NCBI GenBank assembly: GCA_027083715.1 | Contig: JALWNR010000850.1 | Coordinates: 1-8,808 of the forward strand | Direction: 5' to 3' | DNA: 8,808 bases | Origin: Bacteroidales bacterium | Lineage (GTDB): Bacteria > Bacteroidota > Bacteroidia > Bacteroidales > NBLH01 | Part shown: piece by piece, positions 1-7,206 of the stretch | How positions within the stretch are numbered: the first letter of the stretch is position 1 | Layout of the letters: each line of letters begins with the position of its first letter | Translations under genes and position numbers: made by a program | Notes under the pieces: model-generated | Told to the model about the DNA's origin: nothing | What the model saw: the letters and a program-made list of their open reading frames with translations, nothing else | The model's database searches: none

Positions 1-2
1 AT

Positions 3-99
3 TTATTGAGTGTTGCTTATTGTTTATTGAGTGTTGCTTATTGCTTATTGTTTATTGAGTGTTGCTTATTATTTATTGTTTATTGAGTGTTCTTATTGT
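3..99. repeat. Heptanucleotide tandem array (about 14 units, runs off the left edge)
   Basis: From position 3 the sequence can be cut into consecutive 7-mers: TTATTGA, GTGTTGC, TTATTGT, TTATTGA, GTGTTGC, TTATTGC, TTATTGT and so on. The 7-bp register holds to about position 99, with one single-base deletion in the GTGTTC unit at 87-92. A higher-order order of TTATTGA then GTGTTGC then TTATTGN occurs four times. The array probably begins before the window. No reading frame or other gene overlaps it. The strict period is seen directly. Origin by slipped-strand copying is an inference, and no function can be assigned. Confidence 0.9.
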
Positions 100-174
100 A
101 TTTAATTAATATTAGATGTAAAATATACATAATTTATATATCAATAATTGAACAAAGATTTTTTACCCACTAAA

Positions 175-387
175 ATGGTAGTAGAACCTTAATTGATGAA
201 GTATTTACACCTTCATCACCTATTAAAATACCGAACTTTTTTAGGGCAGAGATCAATAGTTTATTACAATAAAAGATACTGCGCGAGAAAAGGGGCAACG
301 TGCTATTATGTATGGTTTGCAAAGTGCATGAAACAAATAGAACTACCCTTAATGAGCGATGAGGAAGCCGAAGACATGGTTTTTTGA
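175..387 (+). pseudogene. Decayed remnant of an AAA-type ATPase gene
   Basis: Three frames read in succession give a coherent but broken protein. From an ATG at 175 and a shift near 186, one frame reads LIDEVFTPSSPIKIPNFF (189-242). A second reads GRDQ, a stop at 257, then FITIKDTAREKGQRAIMYG (about 245-316). A third, from 328, reads MKQIELPLMSDEEAEDMVF and stops at 385-387. The first two pieces match the usual N-terminus of bacterial ATPases of this class: a P-x-FF-x-GR motif, then G-x-x-AI-x-YG just before the P-loop. The third resembles a later segment of the same proteins (IELP-x-MSDEE). The Walker A and B region that should lie between YG and MKQIELP is absent. I infer at least two frameshifts, an in-frame stop and a large internal deletion. 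The family match is from memory of the motifs, not a search. Confidence 0.55.
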
Positions 388-440
388 GTTATAATTACTA
401 AAAGCGTATCGGTATAAATCCAATTTTTACAGAAATTTTT

Positions 441-448
441 TATCTTGC
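441..448 (+). promoter_or_regulatory. Possible Bacteroidota -7 box (TATCTTGC)
   Basis: TATCTTGC lies about 22 bp before the TTG start at 471 and resembles the Bacteroidota -7 consensus TAnnTTTG with one mismatch. No clear TTG-type -33 element is visible 19-21 bp upstream, so this is a weak candidate. If real, it would give a very short leader for the AlbA_2/beta-propeller pair. Confidence 0.3.
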
Positions 449-470
449 AAGCTCTATAGAAATTACAAAT

Positions 471-1118
471 TTGAAAAAATCATACATACAAAGGCTGATA
501 GAACAAGGCGAACACCAACAGCAGGATTTTAAATTTGCTATTAACGATTCACGCAAGATTGCCCGCGCACTGGTGGCTTTCGCTAATGCACAGGGCGGCA
601 GGTTATTGATTGGTGTAAAAGACAACGGAAAAATTGCAGGTGTGCGTACTGATGAGGAATTTCACATGATTGAAGCTGCTGCACAAATGTATTGTAAACC
701 CGAAATCCATTTTGAACGCAAAGACTGGTTGGTAGATGCGAAACGAGTGCTCGAGATTATTGTTTCTGAAAGTGAAAATAAACCTTATTTTGCTCAGAAC
801 GATTCGGGTAAATGGATGGCTTATGTGCGCATTGGTGATGAAAATGTATTGGCAAATATAGTGATGCTACAGGTGTGGAAAAAACAGAAAAGCTCAAAAG
901 GTGTAAAAATAAAGTACTCACAAGCCGAAAAATTTATACTTTCGTTTTTGAATGAAAATAAAAACATCAGTCTAAACCGGTTTTATAGACAAGCTGGAAT
1001 TAGCCGTTACCGGGCAGTAAATATAATTGCCGATTTAGTGCTTGTTGGTTTAATTGACTATGACTTTCAGGACAATAAGATATTTTACAAATTAAAAAAC
1101 GAAAACCTTCCGTTATGA
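471..1118 (+). CDS. AlbA_2 (Schlafen-like) domain protein with C-terminal winged-helix region
   Basis: This 215-residue protein has an AlbA_2-type domain over roughly residues 8-125. The characteristic start is the GEHQQQDFKF segment (13-22), followed by IARALVAFANAQGG (30-43) and LLIGVKDNGKIAGV (45-58). Such domains are annotated as putative nucleic-acid- or ATP-binding and occur in regulators and in some defence proteins; the biochemical activity of this Bacteroidota version is not established. Residues about 148-210 look like a winged helix (ISLNRFYRQAGISRYRAVNIIADL, split here as ISLNRFYRQAGIS and RYRAVNIIADL), which suggests DNA binding. The start is TTG: no ATG/GTG lies upstream in frame, and the next ATG (residue 66) would remove the conserved N-terminal motif. 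The gene overlaps the next one by 4 bp (ATGA), so the two are probably translationally coupled. A regulatory role is the most likely reading, but the target is unknown. Confidence 0.8.
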   Translation: MKKSYIQRLIEQGEHQQQDFKFAINDSRKIARALVAFANAQGGRLLIGVKDNGKIAGVRTDEEFHMIEAAAQMYCKPEIHFERKDWLVDAKRVLEIIVSESENKPYFAQNDSGKWMAYVRIGDENVLANIVMLQVWKKQKSSKGVKIKYSQAEKFILSFLNENKNISLNRFYRQAGISRYRAVNIIADLVLVGLIDYDFQDNKIFYKLKNENLPL

Positions 1119-2563
1119 ATAAATTTATTGTTTTACTGTTTCTTTTGCATATTAGTACAATATCATTTGCACAAAATAAGGATATTGAAATACTTATTTC
1201 AACTTTTTTGGGAAACGAAACCCGGAATTATTACGGGAATGAAGCCCCCGATAATTTAAAACTGATATGGAAAATGTATTTGGGCGAAGGTGTAAGCCCT
1301 GCCTATGGCAAACAAAAAGTTTGGAAAGGTGCCGGATGGACAGGGCAGCCTGTTCTTGTTCGCGAAAATGGTGAATTGTATCTTGTTCAGCCGTCTTTTG
1401 ATTATCATTTGAAGAAAATCAGAGCAAAAAATGGTGAGATAGTTTGGGAATATCGCTACGATGATATTTTAAAAGGCAGTCCGACAATCTGGTACAATAA
1501 AAATGCAAGAACACCCGAAGAAAGCTATGTGATCATTCAAGGAAGCCGTTTTGGATACTGGAATGACCATGACGATAAATACATTCCCAGTTTGCGTGGT
1601 ATTTCATACCTTACGGGAAAAGAGCTTTGGCGCTTAAACTCAAAAAAAACAGCTTGTTACTCACGCGATGTGGACGGTTCTGCTCTAGTGATTAAGGATA
1701 CGGCTTATCTGGCATTGGAAAACGGAATTTTTACGGTATGGAATCCTGATCCTGCAAAACAAAAAATGCTGGATGGAAAAATGCAACCGGAAGTTTATCA
1801 GGAAATTTTTTATTATAATAAGGAAGATATAAAACGCCACGGAGATGACTTAGTATCGGAATCTTCCCCTACTTTTTTGAATAATCATATTTATACCCTT
1901 TCGGGAACAGGTAAAATTTACGGATATAATTTTTTGACAAAAAAGAACGATTGGGAATTTTTTGTCGGTACAGATATGAACGGTTCGGCTCCGGCTACCG
2001 ATAACGGATGTTTACTAATCCCCGTTGAGAAACAATACGAACCGGGACCCGGTGGTGTGATGAAAATAGACCCGTCAAAACCGGCAGGTGATTGTGTTGT
2101 TTGGTACTACCCGATGCCTATAAAAAAATGGTATCATTGGGAAGGAGGTATTATCGGCTCTGTAACCTGTAACGATAGTTATGTAGCTGATAAAGAGGAG
2201 CACTTTGCCGTATTTTTGGATGTGAGCGGGAAATTGACTGTCGTTGACCATCAAAAGCTGGAAAAAAACAAAAAAGTTTTAGGACCTGACAGCATCACCT
2301 ATTATGCTACACCAAAACTAGTTGCTCAGGTGCAAATACCCGGCACCATATCCACCCCCATTATTGTAAATGATAAAATAATTGCTGGAACCGATGATGG
2401 TTTGTATCTGTATCAGTTGGTGAAATTGAGAAAAAACAAATATGAACTGAAACTTTTGGATAAAGTTAATAATCTGGAAATTGATGCTACCCCTATTGTG
2501 TGGAACAAAAAAGTATATATTGCCGTAAGGGATGGCTACATGTATTGTTTTGGTAATGAATAG
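1115..2563 (+). CDS. Secreted PQQ-like beta-propeller protein
   Basis: This is a 482-residue protein with a clear N-terminal signal peptide: MNK, a hydrophobic core, then SFAQ with probable cleavage near residue 20. It should therefore act in the periplasm or at the cell surface. Repeated blade starts of the form (G/S/A)-(S/T/Q)-(P/A/V) occur near residues 77, 121, 188, 250, 290, 348, 412 and 457. Each is followed by a strand with G-x-(I/L)-Y/T-x-(Y/V/L), for example GTGKIYGYN (264-272), SGKLTVVD (371-378), DDGLYLYQL (427-435) and RDGYMYCF (472-479). The spacing fits an eight-bladed PQQ-type propeller of the BamB/quinoprotein fold. No cytochrome c CxxCH motif or obvious catalytic domain is present, so a binding or scaffolding role is more likely than dehydrogenase activity. 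Function is unknown. The start codon overlaps the stop of the AlbA_2 gene, which indicates one transcript. Confidence 0.8.
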   Translation: MNKFIVLLFLLHISTISFAQNKDIEILISTFLGNETRNYYGNEAPDNLKLIWKMYLGEGVSPAYGKQKVWKGAGWTGQPVLVRENGELYLVQPSFDYHLKKIRAKNGEIVWEYRYDDILKGSPTIWYNKNARTPEESYVIIQGSRFGYWNDHDDKYIPSLRGISYLTGKELWRLNSKKTACYSRDVDGSALVIKDTAYLALENGIFTVWNPDPAKQKMLDGKMQPEVYQEIFYYNKEDIKRHGDDLVSESSPTFLNNHIYTLSGTGKIYGYNFLTKKNDWEFFVGTDMNGSAPATDNGCLLIPVEKQYEPGPGGVMKIDPSKPAGDCVVWYYPMPIKKWYHWEGGIIGSVTCNDSYVADKEEHFAVFLDVSGKLTVVDHQKLEKNKKVLGPDSITYYATPKLVAQVQIPGTISTPIIVNDKIIAGTDDGLYLYQLVKLRKNKYELKLLDKVNNLEIDATPIVWNKKVYIAVRDGYMYCFGNE

Positions 2564-2580
2564 TTTTACCACGCAGATGT

Positions 2581-2600
2581 ATATTTATGCATAAAAATAT
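2581..2600. other. AT-rich near-palindrome after the beta-propeller gene
   Basis: The centre TTTATGCATAAA is a perfect 12-bp palindrome flanked by ATA on the left and AATAT on the right. It lies 18 bp after the beta-propeller stop codon. It could be a weak transcription end or a protein-binding palindrome. It has almost no GC pairs and no clean T-run follows, so it is not a convincing intrinsic terminator. Confidence 0.25.
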
Positions 2601-2639
2601 GTTAAAAAACAAGTCGTATTTAAAACCAAAATATTTTAC

Positions 2640-2647
2640 TATTTTCG
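2640..2647 (+). promoter_or_regulatory. Possible Bacteroidota -7 box upstream of arcC (TATTTTCG)
   Basis: TATTTTCG matches TAnnTTTG at all fixed positions but one and is followed by CAC, a common context at Bacteroidota start sites. It sits in the 165-bp gap before the carbamate kinase gene and would give a leader of about 75-80 nt. A -33 TTTG is not evident. Transcription start mapping would decide. Confidence 0.35.
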
Positions 2648-2728
2648 CACTTCCGGTATTTATCTTGTTGTTTAGATAACCTGCTGGTAATCAGAAATGA
2701 AAAAACTATTAATTACTTAAAATTATTC

Positions 2729-3691
2729 ATGAATATGGGAAAATTGGCAGTAGTTGCTTTGGGTGGTAATGCTTTGTTGCGTGGCGATCAGGCAGGAACC
2801 ATCGAAGAGCAGGAAAAAAATACAAAAGATACACTTGAAAATCTTATTTATTTGATTAAAGAAGGTTACGGATTGGTAATCAGTCATGGAAACGGACCTC
2901 AGGTAGGTAATATCCTGATGCGTAACGATGCAGGCGAAGAAAAATACGGTATTCCACAAATGCCTTTGGATATTTGCGTGGCTGATTCTCAGGGCGGTAT
3001 CGGGTACATGATTGAGCGCATGATGCGTAATGTTTTAAACGAGCACGGTATTGAAAAAGATATTGTAACTCTTGTTACACAAGTGGTTGTAGATAAAAAC
3101 GACCCGGCTTTTCAAAATCCGACAAAGAGAGTTGGTAAAATCTACACCAAGAAACAAGCTGATGATTTGGCTAAAGCCAAAGGGTGGATTTTTAAAGAAA
3201 GCCCGAAACAAAAAGACGGATGGCGCAGAGTAGTTGCATCGCCTGAACCTTTGGATTTGTTTAATGTACAAACAATCGAAGAAATTGCCCGTCGCGGAAC
3301 CATCGTTATTGCATCGGGTGGGGGAGGAATACCTGTTTATATCGACGAAAAGAAAGATGTACGCCCCTTGGAAGCAGTAATTGATAAAGACAAAGCCTCA
3401 TCTTTGATGGCTACAAAAATCAAAGCCGATGAGTTTTATATTTTAACAGATGTACCTTATGTTTATGTAGATTTTCGTCAGCCTAATGAGAAGAAATTAG
3501 AGTTTTTGAATAAAGCAGATGCCGAGAAATACATGAAAGAAGGAAAGTTCGGTGAAGGAAATATGGCTCCGAAAATCAGAGCAGCTTTAAATTTTATCGA
3601 CAATGGCGGTGAAAAAAGCGTAATCACCGAAGCTACAAAACTGGAAGACAAAAGCTACGGTACAAAAATTACCTTGGAATACGAAAATTAA
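2729..3691 (+). CDS. arcC: Carbamate kinase
   Basis: Carbamate kinase catalyses the reversible reaction carbamoyl phosphate + ADP = carbamate + ATP; in catabolic pathways it runs toward ATP in the cytoplasm. The 320-residue length is typical of the amino-acid kinase family member ArcC. Visible motifs are ALGGNALLR (10-18) in the nucleotide/phosphate region, SHGNGPQVG (52-60), RRVVASPEPL (166-175), ASGGGGIPV (195-203), AVIDKDKASSLMA (216-228), LTDVP (in the C-terminal nucleotide domain) and GNMAPKI near the end. No key motif is missing. Two ATGs (2729 and 2735) could start it; MGKLAVVALGG from 2735 also fits the family. There is no strong Shine-Dalgarno sequence. The ornithine carbamoyltransferase gene follows 36 bp downstream on the same strand, so the pair likely forms an operon for carbamoyl phosphate use. 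Citrulline breakdown is the simplest reading; agmatine/carbamoyl-putrescine routes are less likely given its partner. Confidence 0.95.
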   Translation: MNMGKLAVVALGGNALLRGDQAGTIEEQEKNTKDTLENLIYLIKEGYGLVISHGNGPQVGNILMRNDAGEEKYGIPQMPLDICVADSQGGIGYMIERMMRNVLNEHGIEKDIVTLVTQVVVDKNDPAFQNPTKRVGKIYTKKQADDLAKAKGWIFKESPKQKDGWRRVVASPEPLDLFNVQTIEEIARRGTIVIASGGGGIPVYIDEKKDVRPLEAVIDKDKASSLMATKIKADEFYILTDVPYVYVDFRQPNEKKLEFLNKADAEKYMKEGKFGEGNMAPKIRAALNFIDNGGEKSVITEATKLEDKSYGTKITLEYEN

Positions 3692-3727
3692 TCGCAAATA
3701 TTTATTAAACACCAAAAACAATTAATT

Positions 3728-4729
3728 ATGGCATTCAATTTACGAAACAGAAATTTTTTGAAACTTTTGGATTTCACTCCGAAAGAAATCAAATTCCTTT
3801 TGGATTTATCCATAGATTTGAAAAAAGCAAAATATGCAGGCACGGAGCAACAAAAATTGAAAGGTAAAAATATTGCACTGATTTTTGAAAAAGCATCTAC
3901 CCGTACACGTTGTGCTTTTGAAGTTGCAGCTCATGATCAGGGTGCAAATGTAACTTACCTGGGACCTTCCGGCTCGCAAATAGGCAAAAAAGAATCAATG
4001 AAAGATACTGCACGCGTTTTAGGCAGAATGTATGACGGAATTGAATACCGCGGTTTTGCACAAGCAACTGTTGAGGATTTAGGTGCTTATGCGGGAGTTC
4101 CCGTGTGGAACGGTTTGACCAATGAGTTTCATCCTACTCAGATTTTGGCTGATTTTATGACCATGATGGAGCATTCAGACAAACCTTTGCATGAAATAAA
4201 ATTTGCATACATGGGCGATGCGCGTAACAATATGGGTAATTCATTACTGATTGGAGCTGCCAAAATGGGTATGGACTTTCGTTCAGTTGCACCCAAAAGT
4301 GTTCAGCCCGAAGAAGAACTGGTAGCACAAGCCAAGGAAATAGCCAAAGAAACAGATGCCATTATTACCGTAACCGATAATGTGGCAGAAGGTTTAAAAG
4401 GTGTTGATTTTATTTATACTGATGTTTGGGTATCAATGGGTGAGCCGGATGAGGTTTGGAAAGAGCGTATTGAGTTGCTGAAACCTTATCAGGTAAATAA
4501 AGAAGCAATGGCAATGACCGGTAATCCGCATACTAAATTTATGCACTGTTTGCCGGCTTTTCATAACAGAGAAACAGCTGTGGGCGAAGAAATTTATCAA
4601 AAATTCGGCTTAAATGGTATGGAAGTTACCGAAGATGTTTTTGAATCAGAAGCATCCATTGTTTTTGACGAAGCTGAAAATCGTCTGCATACAATTAAAG
4701 CCGTAATGGTTGCCACATTAGGTGCGTAA
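3728..4729 (+). CDS. arcB: Ornithine carbamoyltransferase
   Basis: This 333-residue cytoplasmic enzyme interconverts ornithine + carbamoyl phosphate and citrulline + phosphate. The carbamoyl phosphate site is seen in STRTR (57-61) and HPTQ (135-138). Ornithine-site motifs are DVWVSMG (232-238) and HCLPAFH (273-279, with the conserved Cys274). The sequence closely resembles the enterobacterial ArgF/ArgI and ArcB type from end to end, including [12 protein letters not shown] (79-90) and the C-terminal [11 protein letters not shown]. Many Bacteroidota make arginine with a different, N-acyl-ornithine-specific transcarbamylase, and that type carries other substrate-loop residues. Together with its position 36 bp behind carbamate kinase, this points to the catabolic enzyme (arcB), although argF would be the name if it were biosynthetic. 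Direction of use is an inference. It ends convergently with the HD-domain gene. Confidence 0.95.
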   Translation: MAFNLRNRNFLKLLDFTPKEIKFLLDLSIDLKKAKYAGTEQQKLKGKNIALIFEKASTRTRCAFEVAAHDQGANVTYLGPSGSQIGKKESMKDTARVLGRMYDGIEYRGFAQATVEDLGAYAGVPVWNGLTNEFHPTQILADFMTMMEHSDKPLHEIKFAYMGDARNNMGNSLLIGAAKMGMDFRSVAPKSVQPEEELVAQAKEIAKETDAIITVTDNVAEGLKGVDFIYTDVWVSMGEPDEVWKERIELLKPYQVNKEAMAMTGNPHTKFMHCLPAFHNRETAVGEEIYQKFGLNGMEVTEDVFESEASIVFDEAENRLHTIKAVMVATLGA

Positions 4730-4750
4730 ATTTTAACCGCAATAATTCAT

Positions 4751-4847
4751 GAAATTCTCTTTATGCAGATACGAGGCACCGAATTCCGCCGACATATCTT
4801 TATATTTCAAAGAATTCGTAACGAAGTAGATGCGTGAAGAGAATTTC
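4751..4847 (+). repeat. 97-nt imperfect hairpin element in the convergent intergenic region
   Basis: GAAATTCTCTT (4751-4761) pairs exactly with AAGAGAATTTC (4837-4847). The stem continues as TATGCA (4762-4767) with TGCGTG (4831-4836) if two G-U pairs are allowed, giving 17 consecutive base pairs for plus-strand RNA. A partly paired stretch follows, then CGAATTC (4780-4786) with GAATTCG (4812-4818), leaving a loop of about 25 nt. There is no T-run after it, so it is not a standard intrinsic terminator. It lies 22 bp after the ornithine carbamoyltransferase stop. It may be a REP-like or MITE-like unit, or a structure that protects mRNA 3' ends. Which of these applies cannot be told from one copy. 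Confidence 0.7.
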
Positions 4848-5040
4848 AAGCGACACCCAACCTTTAGCCTCATGAGCCGAAGGCAAATAAATTTGAGTGC
4901 GTTTGTTTTGTAATAAAACTCACTTAATGTATTGATAATAAATATATTGCGATGCAGTTGTAACAAAAGCGGTGAACTGCGAAGCACCTCACCGAAGGTA
5001 ATTTTGCGGGTTAAATGAATGTTGGTAATCGACCACCTTG
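4848..5040. other. Non-coding remainder of the convergent intergenic region
   Basis: No convincing gene is present between the hairpin and the stop of the minus-strand HD gene. The stretch contains CCGAAGG twice as a direct repeat (near 4878 and 4992). It also has a short inverted repeat, GCAGTT (4954-4959) with AACTGC (4975-4980), overlapped by a competing GGTG (4971-4974) with CACC (4985-4988). These could be part of the same mobile or structural element as the 97-nt hairpin, but there is no second copy in the window to show the boundaries. Confidence 0.4.
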
Positions 5041-7182
5041 TTATTTATTCTCCTCAGGATATTCAATTCTTGCATGATAAATATTCTGCAATTTTGCTAA
5101 AAATATTTCTTTTGCTTTCGATATTTCCATAAAAGTTATATCCGCATTATTAAATTGTTCCTCTTTCATTTGAAAGCCGATAATTGCATTAATTAAATCT
5201 TCCAGTGCTTGTTTGGTATATTTTTTCAAACTACGCGAAGCAGCTTCTATCGAGTCAGCCATCATTAAAATGGCTGTTTCTTTGGTAAAAGGTTTCGGTC
5301 CCGGATAAGAAAACTCTTCCTCAACATCAGCCCCCGGGTTTTCTTTCATATACAAACGATAAAAATATTCCGGTTTGGTAGTCCCGTGATGTGTGCGAAT
5401 AAAATCAATTATTTTATCCGGCAGGTTTGCTTTTTTTGCCATTTCCACACCTGCATGTACGTGATTAACAATTATTTCTACACTCTCCCGGTAGCTAATG
5501 TTTTTATGTGGGTTTACTCCTCCCAGTTGATTTTCGGTAAAATACTGTGGTGCAGAAAGTTTCCCGATATCATGATACAAAGCACCTGCCCGCACCAGTG
5601 AAACATTTCCTCCTATTTGTCGTACAACTTCCTCTGCCAGATTAGCCACTTGCAAAGAGTGCTGAAAAGTGCCCGGTGCTTTCTCTGCCAATTGCCGCAG
5701 CAAGCTCTGATTGGTATCCGATAGCTCCAGTAATGTCATATCCGACAGGAACTTAAATATCCGTTCAAAAACATAAACCAAGGGATAAGATAAAAGTAAA
5801 AGCACTCCATTGCCCGCAAACCATGCAAAATTCACCCAATTTATACTGTTAATGTTTCCTTCTTGATAAATAGAAACCCCAAAATACACAAAAAGGTAGC
5901 TCAAAACAGCCAACATTGCTGAATTTACAAATTGAGAACGTTTTTGAATACTTTTTAAACCGATAATACTTACAATTCCGGCAATAAATTGCAATAAAAC
6001 AAATTCAAAACTGTTTGGTGCAAAAAATGCTACAATAATAATTGTAACAAAATGAATAAACAATGCCAGCCGCGAATCATAAAACGTATTTATTAGTAAA
6101 GGCAAAATTACAAAGGGTATAATATAGATATTCAGCACACTAATATCGTGAACAATTTTTGAAACAGCTACTGAGGCAACAATCATCATTAAAATAAACA
6201 AAGTTTTTCGTCGGCTTTCCAAAACATGAGAACGAAACCTTAACAAAAACAAATACAATATCAGAAAGCTGAAAAATACAATAATCATCCGTCCAAAAAT
6301 TAACAAAGACCGGTTTGCTGTTGTTTTTAACGAACTAACATAAGCCGAGCGTAAAGACTCCAAAACTCTGTACTTGTCTTCATCAACCACTTCGCCTTTT
6401 GATATAATCCGCTCTCCTTGATGCACTATCCCTCTTGTCAGAGAAATACTGTTCAATTCCTCATTCAGAACTTTTTCTGAAGTTTCCTTATCATAAAATA
6501 AATTGGGTTCAATAAACTTATTAATATGCAAATTTTCTATAAAATCAACATTTTGGTTAGCCTTTCCCTCTTTTTTATAAGCGTGTAAACCTTCAATAAT
6601 GTATAAATAAGCTGATTTTAAAGTATAAATCTTACTGTATTCTGTCTCATGAGCTACTTTATTCTTAATTATTTCAATAGCAAAAGGTTTTTGGTTCTCA
6701 ACTACATAATCTTCTTCAAATTCAATAATTCCATTTGAATAAATATGTTTCATTAGTTTTTTTGTCAAATGAAATAACATCCAAACTGAATCGGCATTAT
6801 AACGTACAAATTTTTTACGCAGTAAAGGATTTGAAAAAGCCTCTTTTTTCTCTATAAGGTAACTGTCCCAACGTTTTTTAAATTCCTTTTCAAAAGCATT
6901 AATTTCCTCTTTACCAATCTCCTCCTTATAGTTAAAATAAGGTTTAAAACTTTTACGTACATCTTCCCTTTCCTTGGCTAGGTCATCCTCTAATTTATAA
7001 ATGGCAAAATCAAAAGGAGCCATCAAATCTTCATGTAGCCACGGCTGACCCTTTTGAAACTCATACCTGAAATTTCCTTCTCCGGGAAACAAATAAGCTA
7101 CAATCAAGAAACTGATTGCAAACAAAAAAACAATATAAATTTGCTCAAAATTATTCGTTATCCAGTTTATTATTTTCTTCAA
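5041..7182 (-). CDS. pgpH: 7TM-HD family membrane phosphodiesterase (PgpH/YqfF-like), probable c-di-AMP hydrolase
   Basis: The family hydrolyses cyclic di-AMP to pApA at the membrane; the name rests on architecture, not on an assay. The 713-residue protein has a first membrane segment (about 14-33), a large extracytoplasmic 7TMR-HDED-type region (about 46-285, charged and helical), a cluster of membrane helices (about 293-475) and a cytoplasmic HD domain (about 500-700). HD-domain metal ligands are visible: His508 in TFQHSLQVANL, His537-Asp538 in ALYHDIGKL, His574/His576 in VNHVHAGVEMA, His598-His599 in RTHHGTT and Asp643 in MMADSIEAASR. Length and order fit the family (about 700 residues). 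The start is TTG at 7182; a stop lies six codons upstream in frame, and the nearby ATG at 7185-7187 is out of frame and reads ATG TTT TGA. No other gene on this strand adjoins it, so it is probably transcribed alone. Confidence 0.88.
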   Translation of the reverse strand: MKKIINWITNNFEQIYIVFLFAISFLIVAYLFPGEGNFRYEFQKGQPWLHEDLMAPFDFAIYKLEDDLAKEREDVRKSFKPYFNYKEEIGKEEINAFEKEFKKRWDSYLIEKKEAFSNPLLRKKFVRYNADSVWMLFHLTKKLMKHIYSNGIIEFEEDYVVENQKPFAIEIIKNKVAHETEYSKIYTLKSAYLYIIEGLHAYKKEGKANQNVDFIENLHINKFIEPNLFYDKETSEKVLNEELNSISLTRGIVHQGERIISKGEVVDEDKYRVLESLRSAYVSSLKTTANRSLLIFGRMIIVFFSFLILYLFLLRFRSHVLESRRKTLFILMMIVASVAVSKIVHDISVLNIYIIPFVILPLLINTFYDSRLALFIHFVTIIIVAFFAPNSFEFVLLQFIAGIVSIIGLKSIQKRSQFVNSAMLAVLSYLFVYFGVSIYQEGNINSINWVNFAWFAGNGVLLLLSYPLVYVFERIFKFLSDMTLLELSDTNQSLLRQLAEKAPGTFQHSLQVANLAEEVVRQIGGNVSLVRAGALYHDIGKLSAPQYFTENQLGGVNPHKNISYRESVEIIVNHVHAGVEMAKKANLPDKIIDFIRTHHGTTKPEYFYRLYMKENPGADVEEEFSYPGPKPFTKETAILMMADSIEAASRSLKKYTKQALEDLINAIIGFQMKEEQFNNADITFMEISKAKEIFLAKLQNIYHARIEYPEENK

Positions 7183-7206
7183 AACATTATTTTTTTAATT
7201 ATTTGG

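Noticed and set aside
3..99. CRISPR-like array
   Set aside because: The units are only 7 bp with no spacers, and no cas gene is present.
193..387. 64-residue open frame read as a small gene
   Set aside because: Its first part is out of frame with the ATPase-like signal, it starts with TTG, and only its last 19 residues look protein-like. It is better explained as part of a pseudogene.
4733..4987. 84-residue minus-strand open frame in the convergent gap
   Set aside because: It runs straight through the hairpin element, has no family signal, and its composition reflects AT-rich DNA.
4855..5016. Possible integron attC site (ACCCAAC and GTTAAAT boxes)
   Set aside because: The two boxes fit the RYYYAAC/GTTRRRY pattern by chance-level match, lie about 160 bp apart, and the sequence between them does not fold with paired inner boxes.
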